Assembly (NCBI GenBank): GCA_027563935.2
Contig: CM050447.1
Location: forward strand, 12,492,501-12,556,500
DNA from: Costus lasius
Lineage: Eukaryota > Streptophyta > Magnoliopsida > Zingiberales > Costaceae
DNA length: 64,000 bases
Reading direction: 5' to 3'
Below are positions 35,601 through 45,900 of the stretch, piece after piece. The position numbers were made by a program, and so were the translations under genes. The notes beneath the pieces are model-generated. The model was not told where the DNA came from and ran no database searches. It was given only the letters and a program-made list of their open reading frames with translations. Each line of letters starts with the position of its first letter. Positions within the stretch are counted from its first letter, which is position 1.

Positions 35601-37848
35601 TAACTCTAGCATCCTGGACTATTAAAGTGCCTGCGTCAGCAGTGACACAGACGGCAGCAACTGGATTATAGATATCAGAGTCAGGTGATGATTCCGGATC
35701 AAGTAAGCGCCTGTCACTAACTTTTTTGGCCAAGGCTTCAGAACCAATGTGAGATGAAAACCCAGGACAGTCACCAAGCACATTCTCACAAGATATATCT
35801 TGTGTTAAACTACTTTCAACGTCTTTATCACCTTGTATCCCATCTCTTTGAAGAAAACTTTCACCAATAGCAGGAATTTCTTTCGCTGGTTCCTGATTGC
35901 TGTGTCCAATGGGAATGAATAACTCAGTAGGACTACTAAAGTCGGGCACGGCGTTGTTACTAGTTTCTATTGAACACTGTGAATCAACCTCATTAGGGAT
36001 ATTTAATTGCTCCCATGTCTGACACTTGGTGTGCATGGAAAGAGTTGGAAACGCACATTGACCTTTGAATGATCTCAAACTCCTGTCACTGTGAGCCATT
36101 TGTATTTTCCCACTAGCTCTACAACACTGATTTTGCTTCAGAATTTTGCTCTGACTCTGTGGTTGATCAAAACTGGATACTCCATGCTTATCATTTTCCT
36201 TGAAAAATGTCATTAAGCTGCTAATTTTCCCCCAAAGGGATTTCCGTTCCATTCGATGAAAGCAGCTTCTTTTCCTTCTGACTACGTTTATGCTTGAAAA
36301 TAATGTTCTTGTACCAGATGTTCTCTTGCATTTCCTTACTCCAATCCTCTTGTTAGTTAAGTGATCAGGTTTTGCATCAAACTGATCTTTTCGTAAGGAA
36401 GCAGCACGTTTTGGGTTAGTTCTCCTAAAGACAATGAGTGGAAGAGATTTTGAATTAACCATCCCGCCATCACTCACCTGACCATAAGAATTTTTTACAT
36501 CGCTACACTTAGTACTGGTAGATGCTGTGTTAGCATCATCAGCGACTCTTCCCTTACAATATGACGAGCATGGTTGCTGGAAGGATGGTCCTTCCCGAAA
36601 GAAGCAAGATGTGACTTCCTCAAGTAAACCTCTGCGTATTCCTTCAGGTATGTCAGAAATCTGACAACCAACAGATACAACAGTTTGTCTAGATGACACA
36701 GAATTTTCCTCTGGATGATCATAAGCAACTTCTCTTTGACATCTGAAGTAATTTGAAATTATCTCCTCATCGTATAAGGAATTAAATGGCTGATGTTTTT
36801 CTGTATTTTCATTGTCTGATAGAAGTAATTTGTATTTGCAAAGGCTACTCTCGCTACTCTTTTCATCTGAGAGGATAATGTTTTCAACTTCAACAGGTTC
36901 ACTGACACAAGTTCTTGCAGAACAAACGGAATCCTTGGACTTCTCCAAAAGAGAAGGGAAAGCATCAACTTGTTTGGGAGTTTGTCCAGTATTTCTTATC
37001 AAGGAGCAATCATTTGCTAGTCCAGGAGAAATAAGAGGAAGACTCCGGCGGTTATTGAATCCCTTATCTTCATAGGATGGTTCAGTAGCATGTCCAACTT
37101 CTAGTACAACACAAGCTACTGAGGGATTTTCAGAAACATCTCGCATTTGTGATATACCAGGAACTGTATTATGCTGTCCATCATCAACCATCTCTGGACC
37201 CTTAATCAACAATCTGTCTTCTAATACAAGATGCCTACTATTCTCAATAGTCTGAAGAAACCTACCACACCTTTCAGCACAATCCTTCCTTTCCCCATTG
37301 CTAGAAGACGTACAATCATCACCACGACGAGAACAAGTTGCCTCCAAAAATTCTCTATCCCTTGTCTCTGCGTCCTCAAGTGTTATCGTATCTGGTGTCC
37401 TAACAAACGGCTCCTCCCCTAGAACAAAATGCTCAGTTTCCTCCTCCGCTAAGACATACTTCTCACAGATTTTATCAAGTTCCTCCGCATCCTCAACAAG
37501 TTCCGTGGCTTTATTGAAAGAACCAACAGCAGCAAGATAACTAAAAACAGAATCTTCTGCTGTGACCTCCTTTGAGTTATCAACTGAGACGCTTTGTGTT
37601 TTATGCCCGCTCCCAACGTCCAAATTAGAGCTGCTATTATCTGAAGGAGAACATCTTAGCACACTCCCAAACCGTTCACCGCCTGGACCAGCATTGCCGT
37701 CTACTAACGCATTGCGCTCCTTAAAGGCCAGCAATCCCTCGCCCCTGCTGCTGTCAAAAACACCATCTTGAATCACCTCAGAAATTTCGCCACCACTTCC
37801 TCCCGGATATTTAAGCATGGCATCCGGATCGCCGAAACAATTCCTCAT
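15963..37848 (-). CDS. ASHH2: Histone H3K36 methyltransferase, ASHH2/SDG8 (EFS) type
   Basis: Seventeen coding exons: 37848-34851, 34677-34527, 31833-31673, 31556-31477, 30016-29885, 29410-29294, 29049-28957, 25784-25707, 23462-23406, 22487-21761, 21679-21624, 21267-21191, 21114-21032, 20935-20856, 20598-20519, 19595-19550, 17291-15963. All phases agree and give 2114 aa. Residues 1-999 are a long low-complexity N-terminus. A CW zinc finger follows ([11 protein letters not shown] at about 1023-1033), then AWS (CYCKPP...CPCGDLC, 1131-1174), SET ([24 protein letters not shown] at about 1256-1267, [10 protein letters not shown] at 1290) and post-SET ([13 protein letters not shown]). A helical region around 1545-1690 may be TFIIS-N-like. 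The tail has [18 protein letters not shown] and the [14 protein letters not shown] block known from ASHH2. Family knowledge: these enzymes deposit H3K36me2/3 in transcribed chromatin and affect flowering, branching and hormone genes; CW reads H3K4me. The intron after 25707 begins GC. Confidence 0.93.
18168..18480. repeat. GC-richer repeat unit ending in a (TTA)n tract
   Basis: Two diverged copies of a block, AGGGTACCC(C)GC followed by TTAGGATT and ATTCG, lie at about 18172-18205 and 18236-18272. They are followed by a moderately GC-rich stretch with a small GTCAAC...GTTGAC hairpin, then about 78 bases of TTA repeat (18401-18478). A non-LTR retroposon with a simple-repeat tail would look like this, but no tRNA-like A box could be identified. 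The class is uncertain. Confidence 0.4.
18401..18478. repeat. (TTA)n microsatellite
   Basis: About 26 TTA/ATT units with one interrupted unit (TTAGTA) near 18455. It produces spurious poly-Tyr and poly-Asn frames. It should be length-polymorphic between individuals. Confidence 0.95.
20052..20262. repeat. CGGTAC-rich interspersed repeat (intron 15 of ASHH2)
   Basis: A short element bounded by TTTTAAAT and ATCTTAAACC and filled with variants of GGTACCGGT, CAGTACC and GACCGGTAC. A TA-dinucleotide run lies at 20134-20151. Related copies occur elsewhere in this window. It has no coding capacity and I cannot assign a class. Confidence 0.55.
24355..24985. repeat. CGGTAC-rich repeat cluster with purine-rich core (ASHH2 intron 8)
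   Basis: A degraded copy at about 24355-24520 is followed by a longer one at about 24592-24985. The longer copy has outer parts containing CCGGTACGG, TACCGGTCC and GGTATGGACTGGT and ends in TATTTTAAACCTTAG. Its middle is an AG-rich stretch (24690-24760) facing a CT-rich stretch (24865-24905), so it can fold back loosely. There is no true coding sequence. Confidence 0.5.
26050..26141. mobile_element. Small Tourist-like MITE (92 bp)
   Basis: Arms of about 35 bp form a near-perfect inverted repeat: GGGCATGTTTCTTTGGAGAG at the left pairs with CTCTCCAAAGAAACAGGCCCC at the right. The core ATCCACA is also paired. GGGC-TGTTT termini resemble PIF/Harbinger Tourist elements. The flanks are TTA on the left and TAA on the right, so only TA is shared and the superfamily call stays tentative. 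It lies in ASHH2 intron 7. Confidence 0.6.
26327..26507. repeat. Tandem duplication of about 100 bp, second copy interrupted
   Basis: GATACTGGATTTGTAC...GGACAAGAAG...ATAGATCATA starts at 26327 and again at 26429, with a small insertion in copy two. The second copy is cut at 26507 by a TIR element and resumes at 27255 with TATAAGCCAATTTGAAG, matching the ACAAGCCAACTTCAG of copy one (26391 on). Confidence 0.7.
26508..27254. mobile_element. Non-autonomous TIR element inserted in a tandem repeat
   Basis: An element of about 747 bp with terminal inverted repeats: ACAAGGTTATCAAAA at the left and TTTTGACAACCTTG at the right. TATAA flanks both sides (26503-26507 and 27255-27259). Subterminal GATATTCCGATCC and GGATATTACGATCC are direct relatives. 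The interior is very AT-rich with no transposase. Removing the element and one TATAA rejoins the interrupted tandem copy. The superfamily is undecided. Confidence 0.65.
29500..29870. repeat. CGGTAC-rich repeat in ASHH2 intron 5
   Basis: Contains a 33-bp tandem duplication (caatgggtcagtatcagttc, then ACAATG(G/A)ACCGGTACTA) at 29512-29585. Further CAGTACC, ACTAGTAC and GACC words continue to about 29860, where the text turns into TTGAAAACC like the ends of the other copies. No coding sequence. Confidence 0.5.
31030..31322. repeat. Perfect 146-bp tandem duplication in ASHH2 intron 4
   Basis: The unit beginning AAAGCGGCATTACTTCTAAT at 31030 repeats at 31176 without a visible mismatch, to the end of the second unit (AACTTACAAAGGAAAAG). 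The identity indicates a very recent duplication or an assembly artefact. Confidence 0.9.
32170..32960. repeat. CGGTAC-type repeats and (AT)n in ASHH2 intron 2
   Basis: One copy with a GC-richer middle spans about 32170-32480 (TGTACCGGTACATACTAGT near its left end, ACTAGTACAAACAGGG near its right). A second degraded copy lies at 32600-32810 around a TA microsatellite (32660-32692). The intron runs from 34526 to 31834. Confidence 0.5.
33165..33715. repeat. ACGGGTT/AACCCGT-rich element in ASHH2 intron 2
   Basis: A dense cluster of AACCCGTTTA, AAACGGGTT, CGTGTCA and GTGTCATGTT words in both orientations, with GACATGACTTGCCAACACGA at the left and TGACACGACCGATTATGACC at the right. This pattern is familiar from a widespread plant non-autonomous repeat, but I cannot name the family or fix exact ends. 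Confidence 0.45.
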
Positions 37849-38400
37849 CCGTAAGAAAACCTAAACCATAACCAATTATTTCTCAAGTAATCCAGACCTG
37901 CAAAAAAAAGACACAAAACAAAGGGTAAAAACCAAATGAACACAATCAATTCATCACAGAACAAATATATTTCTGTAATTCGCATTACAAATCAAATCCA
38001 CAGAGTGAGCGGAACATAGCCCAACAATTCCGTCAAAAACTTCGATCATAGAAAACCTGCATTGGAAAACCCTCGGCAGCGCCAACCGAAACAGCTCCCC
38101 AGATCAAAAGCTAAACAACATAGCAAATAAAATCCTAATCAAATCCACAGCGGAACGAAATCTGGCGATCATAACAGGATTTGTCAATCACAAACCATTC
38201 CGAAGGAATAACATCGCCGCATCACCATAAAACAATAAAATTAACAGAAGAAAAAAAAAACCCCAAAAAATAAATATGACCTGATCGCGGCGTAGCGCCG
38301 CGCTTTGACTCTCGAAAGGGACGAAGAGATCAGGAGATTTAGCGAGCGATCTCTTCTTCGTCGGCGTCCATGCGACCCCTTTCGTTCGTTCCGACTTGGT
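37849..38400 (-). promoter_or_regulatory. Probable 5'UTR, 5'UTR intron and promoter start of ASHH2
   Basis: Reading the minus strand, a strong acceptor (TTTTTTTTGCAG) ends at 37898, and a donor follows CGCGATCAG at 38281. A 5'UTR intron of about 380 bp is therefore likely, with the first untranslated exon at roughly 38400-38281. That exon is GC-richer than its surroundings. No TATA box was pinned down. Confidence 0.45.
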
Positions 38401-39921
38401 TGGTGTACGAGATAAAAATAGGAGACGATGTGAATTAAGAAAAATAAAATTGGGGGCACTATTTATTTATAGTTACTTTTCCCTTCTACGGTTTCAGAGA
38501 AGGGAAGGATACTTACCGATATTTACTCACCTCGCCGTGTACCCTCGTTCCACCTATAGAAATGAAAAGGTCTCACTGATGGGTCCCACACTAAAGCAAT
38601 CGAGACAGGCGCGTGAGTAAACTGTTTAGTAACGGCGTTCGATCTGCTAAATCTTTTACGTAATATATTTAGAAGGGATTATAATGAAATATTGCCTGTA
38701 TTTTAAAATATATTATATTTTTAAAAAAAATCGGTGAATAAAACCGGTGGCTTATTGTATTAATACAAAGTTAGACAGAGAGAAAAAAAAAAGTTAGAGA
38801 GATAGAGGGGTAGATAAAATGTCGATGCGATCGTCAGAAGCAAATCGACACGTTTTCTGATATGTGACCCGAACCCATGGATCGGATGAAAGCAAAGAAG
38901 AAAGCATGGAAAACTTAGAAAAAATTTACTAACCAGTAGGTATTATGGAGCAATGCCCCATCAAAACGTTAAACATGCTTTGAAATTTATATTTGCACGA
39001 TTCTTAATGCACAGATGATAAGCATAAATAATGAGACGATAAAACACAAATCTTAAAGCATATTTTAACGCTTTTGATGAGAAAATTTTTTCGATAACTT
39101 GGAATCCGCATGTGTAGTCGCCCTTGCTCTAGGTGCTTTTCTATCATCGTCTTTCATTCAATGATGCGTCCCTATAGTCATCGAAGCCTTGTTCTCGGAT
39201 GTTGTCGCTCGTCTTTGCTGCTTCATCAAAGCTATTGATGTGGCCCTCGCCGCTCTACTTATGAGCGACGTCCTCGTTGTTGCCTACTCCCAAATGCAAC
39301 TACTCGTCTTTGCTGCTTCGTCGAAGCTGTCATCGTCTGCACAACGAACGTCACTACTTGCTCATCGGACACCACCAGAAGGAGACAATGAGAGCTCACA
39401 TGAGTTTCTGGTTACCATTGCAGCATTGCTAGCCTCGTTCGTCGCTAGAAGAGGGACACGAGAGTAGCGAGAAGAGGGACGCGAGATACTCTCCAATTAT
39501 ATGTACGTGCATCTAATTATATATGTTTTAAAATTTTTAAAATAAAATACAGTATAACTTAATTGCATATTTTTTAAAAAATTAAATGACGTAGGTGATG
39601 TTGAGATGAGTACTCGATTAATTGTCTACTTATTTATATCTTTCTTTACAATTACTAATAAACAATCATAGCCAAATTGAGATTAATTGTTTATTTTGCA
39701 GTCTACAGCTAACAATATCACTAATTACCATGGCTTACTTGCAAAATAGCCAATAATCGTTCAACTCAAGCCGTCAAGCGCAACTTTTTTGCTAGGTATT
39801 CACATCGATTGGTTCCGATCGCGACTGAGAATGAGAATCCACGTCAGTGCCGGCCATTGTCGAGTCTACGTTTGGCTGGAGCGAAACGAAGCAGTCGAGC
39901 TCTGAGTAGCGATCCCCAACT
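38401..39921. other. Spacer between divergent ASHH2 and APX genes
   Basis: No gene was accepted. A GC-richer block at 39120-39480 has an open frame of 92 codons and a locally repeated CGTCTTTGCTGCTTC(A/G)TC(A/G)AAGCT phrase (39210 and 39308). It may be a repeat remnant. The remainder is AT-rich. Confidence 0.45.
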
Positions 39922-42900
39922 ATGGCGGCGCGGTTCTCCTCCTCCATGGCCTTCCGTCTCCATCCATATGCCTCCACGACTGAGGGAATCTTGCGCTCCT
40001 CCCTGGTGCGCCTTCAGTGCGATCGCGCTGGTCAGTGCGTCGCCCCATCTAAGTTCTAATGGTCCTGTCTGCTTGTTGGTGTTCGCAGGCGCCGGCAATT
40101 GCGTGGGGCTTGCGCGCATCTCGTGGCTTGGCGGCCTCGGCCTCATGCTCTGCGTCGGATCCGGCTCAGCTGAGTCGCGCCAGAGACGACATCAGGGAGC
40201 TCCTCAAGACGACCTTGTGCCATCCTATTCTGGTGCGGATCGCCTTCTGTTATAAGAACACTGTAGATAGACAAATGCGTTATGCTTCCTATATTGGTTC
40301 GATTAGCATTCAGGACAGAAAAAATAGTCTCGATAAGAAGTTAGGATTCACACACTAGGTCTGTTATTGTAAAACCATTTTAAGATTTAACTGGTGACTA
40401 CTTATCCCAAAAGCTTAATCTGTTAGGAAAATACCTTTCCATGTTTCACGCCTTAAAAATTTGAACTCATTGATAGTTCAAATTGGTAAATTCTGGAAAT
40501 ACTAGGAAAGTACAGCATCATCATTTTAGGGTGATTATACAGGTTCGCTTGGGATGGCATGATGCTGGTACATATGATAAAAATATTGAGGAGTGGCCAA
40601 AAAGAGGGGGAGCTAATGGAAGCTTGCGATTTGACATAGAATTGAAACATGGAGCTAATGCTGGTATTTTTTCTTTACCAAGTCAGAATTACATTCTCCG
40701 AAACCAGGGTTTTCAACGACATTATGTCTAATTGCAGGTCTGGTAAATGCTCTAAAGCTTCTTCAGCCTGTCAAGAACAAGTATTCTGGTGTCACGTATG
40801 CTGATTTATTCCAGCTAGCAAGTGCTACAGCTATTGAGGTTATGTTGCATTTTGCTCTTGATGTTTTTTTTTTTGAATATCAATAGACCTTGTGAATCAA
40901 GTCTCTTATAGCCACTAAATGACGATTGCTATAATAAAAATGCTACTTATAGGAAGCTGGTGGTCAAAAAATCCCAATGAAGTACGGGAGGGTAGATGTC
41001 TCTGGACCTGAACAGTGCCCAGAAGAGGGGAGACTACCTGGTATATTGTGATTCTAGTTATAGCTATGATTTGTTCATTCCCTAGAATGAATATCAATTT
41101 GATGAAGAAGCTATTCACTCGCTCCTTATGGACAATTTGTTCTGTCCTCATGTTACCTTCCTCTGGTAGCTCAACATAACAACTAATGCAACTTTTATCT
41201 CCACGCTTATTCTTTAGTTAACTGATCCTGCAAGTTGTCTTCACAGTCCAAGATGGAGAGTGCACTTCTCTTGGTTTTTAGTGCTAGAGATTGATTTTAT
41301 GTGATAGTTTCTTTTGGTTGTATTTCTTATCCGCAAATGCTACATGATTTAACACACGTAAATTCAAATCCTTCACTTCTGAACATCATTGCCAGGATTA
41401 ATGTTTTACTTTAAGTGGACACCATCTCAACCTCAGTAAAATATTGTTTTTGATGAATGAAGCAAAATGTTGTCTCGTTTCATAAACCTGTGTCCCAAAG
41501 CTACATGAATGCGCTAAACCTAGAACATGAAATGGATATACTTACATAAACCAGGAGGACATTTACTTCAGGTATGCTTCTAGTTTCTTGCATGTCAGGA
41601 CTCGGGAGCTTTTATCCCAGATACTAGGAACATATAGTTATGTCACTTGAAAGAAGGTAAAAGATGGAATTGGACTGTTCTTTTGGAACAGGAATCTCAT
41701 TGTTAATGCAGTGAATGTTGATTTGTTAAATAAAAGGAAGAGTCAACAGTCTAGTCTCTATGGAATGTATTTAATTTTTTCAAGCTTTTCTGTCTTACAT
41801 GTTAATGCAAATTTTTGGTTCTGAATGATCCACTAAGTCAATCAGTTTGAACTTTCTGTTGAATTTTTTTGCTTCTCTTGGGTTAACTTTCCACACCTTA
41901 AATAGTTTTCTTTTCCCTTCCCTCCCCTTTTCCTCCCAAGGAAACATACCCTTAGTGAAAGAACTTTGATTTTCTGCCATTAGATTTTTCAATTCTTGGA
42001 ATCGATACATTTATCAGTGCTGTTCATTTCTCCCCATTTGAGAGGTTCATAAGCTTCAACTGTTCAGTCTATGCGTACATTTCAGTTATTGCTGCATTTC
42101 CGTTGTAGTAAGTAGTTGCCAGCATCATGCTAGGCTCCAATAATTCTAAACGATCTAAAAGGTTCTCTAGTTCTTGAAAATCAATTCTTTAGATAATATT
42201 GCTTTAGAATGTCACCCATGCCCTCCTATATGTTTTAGCAGATCTATATCAAATAGAAAGAGAATGAATGAGTTTTTGTAGTAGGATGAGAAGAAAGAAG
42301 CTTGAACATGAGCCATAATCAACAAGATTAGAAGGAAAATGAAAGAATTTGGCAAATAACCGGAGACAAACAAACCTTTAAACAAGAAATTCCTCTTGTT
42401 TTTCTTTTGACCTATGGTCTGCTTAAGCAGATGACCACTATATTGACACTTATTCAAAGGAACTTCGAAAAAATTCTCTTTATCTGTGATTGGTCAGTTA
42501 TTCCTTTCTTTATCGCAATGGACAGCCCTTGATTGGCATTTAATAATATAAATGACAAAGATTTTCTCTTGTGATAAATGTGATTTTGTGCTCCTATAAT
42601 GGTGTTATTTTATTTTATTTTCAACTCTTTTCCTAGTTTCTTACATTCTTTGTATGTTCATTCACTTTACTGATATAATTTCCTTTTCCAATCACCATTA
42701 GTGTTGTACCACTTGATTAGCTGAAGGGGAAATGGAGAAATTATCTGAATAGTCACTCAACCATCACATATGTTGTAAATAGATAACTTAACTATTTTTG
42801 GCATTAATGTTATATAACACTAATAGAAAACTTATAACTCCTAAGAATTTAGTATACCAGTGTAGATGACATGTCTAATAATTTAATTACCTAACAACAA

Positions 42901-45900
42901 AAATTGTATACTTTAGTGACCAAAAACCATTATCGATCAAGTTAATTCACCAAATTTGAAATTTAATGACGTTTGACAATTTGATGGCAACAAATCTACT
43001 TATAACACATGAGATTTAGTGGATATCTAGATAACTTTCACCAAGAAAAACCTCCTTATACTAGTTTTTTCTTTGAAGTCATCACTAAAGATAAAATTTA
43101 TGAACAAATTTTCATATTCATTCAATTATAGGTAGAGCAAAGCTTTACATTGCTTAAAACAATAAAGTAAGCTTACAAGTACCGCATGTGGGATTAAATA
43201 TTAATCCTCCACTTTGACTTGGGGCATGTATATCAATAATGCCAAGCTTGTTATAGAGTATAAAGAATCAATTTTCAAAAAAAGGCTTAGTGAACATATC
43301 TACAAGTTGATTAAATATTTGAAAATTGGGGTACAGTGCGAACTGATATTTAAAATCTTGAATTGATTTTGAAATGAAGTAATGGGAGTGCAAATCGTTT
43401 TAGCTATCACAACATCTATAATACAATAACAATCAACCTTAATATATGTGCTTCTTCTATGAAATATTGGATTATTAGATTAAGCAATATTAATATTAGT
43501 TTGGGTGTCACATCATTATCTCAAGATTTTCTCATGAGTAACTAATAGATCGCTAAAAAGGACTTAAAGCTATACTATTTTAAGATTTGTATGTGCCATG
43601 GCCTTATATTGTATTTCTATACTAGATCTTGTTACCACATTTTGTTTCTTCTTAGTATCACAAGATTCCTCCATCATAAATACAATACCTTCAATTGGAG
43701 AATGTCTATTCTCAATATTGCCAACATGTTTGCATTTGTGGACTTATTCTTCATATGCTTATACTTTCTTTTACAGATGAGACCCGTCCCCATAGTGCTT
43801 TAGAGGTAATAAAGAATTTTTAGGATAACTTTCCAATGACTTTGCTTAAGAGTTGCATATACTAGCTAACAACTCTAGCAACACAATATCAAGTCGAGTG
43901 ATAGTCTGATAGATAACTCACTTAGCAATCTACAATACTTTGTAGGATCAATATATAGGGATTCATCATCATTACAAAGTTTATGACATGGTAGAATAGG
44001 AGTTTCTATTAATTTGCACCAAAGGAGCATAGATTTCTCAAGCATATTCAAGGTATGCTTTCTTAGCGATGAATTTCCAAAGCTATAGGCAATCATAATA
44101 CCAAGGAAGTAGCTTGGTTTGCAAGTACTTTTAGAATAAATTGGGTCACTTCATGCAATAAGAATGTAATCCATATAAAGAATTGAAATAACAATACTAT
44201 TTGCACTTGGTTGAACAAAAAAGGAGTGAACGGCTTTGTTATAATGAAGACCAATACTTGTAGTCTTAATCTTTATTTCAGTCCTTAGATTCTCTTCGGA
44301 AGTTTGCACACTTGATTCTCCCTCACAGTGATATATATCGAGGTTGCTCCATATAAACCTCCTCGATCTCTATACAGGGAGACCAATACTATTTGCACAT
44401 TTACTAACTTTGATTGGTGGACAATGAAACAATTACTTAAACATAATTTATCTTAATCACAGGAGAAAAAGTTTTCCCCCATAAGTTTGAGCAAATCCTC
44501 TAGCTTTAAATTTGGCTTTACTATAGTATAGAATTAAAATGAATGGTAAAGTTTATTCCTTTCTAGAAAGGTATATAATATTAATTGCATATTCTTCTGT
44601 AATTGTTTCTTGCTAGTGATATTTCATGTCTTATATGCAAGGTTCTAAATCTTGGTCTGGTACAGTGTCATGAACTGGTATGTACCAGACATACCAGACA
44701 TAGTAAAGGCATAGTATCGGGCATACCGATATAGTATAGTACCAGACCAGATATTACTTGGATCGGTATGGACTAAGATTTAAAATATTGCTTGTAAGTT
44801 TTGCTGTTGGTTTTTAGCTGCTGGCCCACCTTCACCTGCTGCTCATTTACGGGAAGTCTTCTACCGGATGGGCTTAAATGACAAGGTTTAAAATCATTAA
44901 TGTTCTCTATTCAACTAACTTGAATGTTTATGATGTCTTCTAACATTATTGGATTATCCAAATGCAGGAGATTGTTGCATTGTCCGGTGCACATACTCTA
45001 GGTAGGGCCACTCCTGAACGTAGTGGATGGGGAAAACTGGAAACAAAATATACGGTGCGCATTTCTTGTCTGCTAAATAATTGTAAATTTTTAATGCGAT
45101 GTTGTTAAATAATTGTAAATTTGGTATGATTCAATAAGGATTTTCATATTCGTATTATACTGATAGATGCTGTATACTGTATTTCCAGTATGGATGAATA
45201 ACCTTATTATATGTTTTCAGCTTAAGTATTCAGATGAAATGAAAATATTTAGAAGCTTAACACAGACCAAAAGGGAAATATTGTTATACATTAAGGAGTT
45301 GTATAATCATCGTCATTATGACAGCATATTGTCACTGGTTTGGTGAGAGTATTTTTCAACGTTAGTTAATATTTCAAATCACTTCAGAAATTATGCTGTG
45401 TTATATTTATATTTCTGCTTTTCTTGCAAGTGTAAAACTATTTAATTGAAGTGAATTTGAGGTGTTGGATGCTCTTTTTTAGAGTAATAGAGTCCCTAAC
45501 TATTCCCAAGGGCGCATTATCGAACCCTCAAACCCCATAGACAATACATCTTGTGGGCCATTTATGGTTAACTTTGCATTTTTCATATCTGAATTTCTCT
45601 ACAGTTCTGCATAGGTCCAATTTTGAATCATATTTGGGTTGTATTCTTACCTTTAATTTCCTTTTTTTTGTAGTATATAGGATTGGGAGAGTTGAAACGC
45701 ATCTAGTTAGGATTTATGTGATTCTGACAATTATGAGAAACTAAACCATTTTCTTGGAGGTTATTTTACTATATATGCATTTTTATCTCTAAAAATTGTT
45801 TTGGTTTCTTCTCTTCCTTTATGACAGTAACATTATCATTGACTAGCAGTTTAACTCTTCTTTGTCATTTTTCATCCGTTAGTCATTTGTCTTCCTTGAA

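Larger units (their letters stand above)
41041..44817. other. APX intron 5, 3.8 kb
   Basis: A long AT-rich intron. The first 2 kb show nothing recognisable. The rest holds an antisense Copia fragment (43140-44260) and a CGGTAC-type repeat near the acceptor. Confidence 0.6.
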
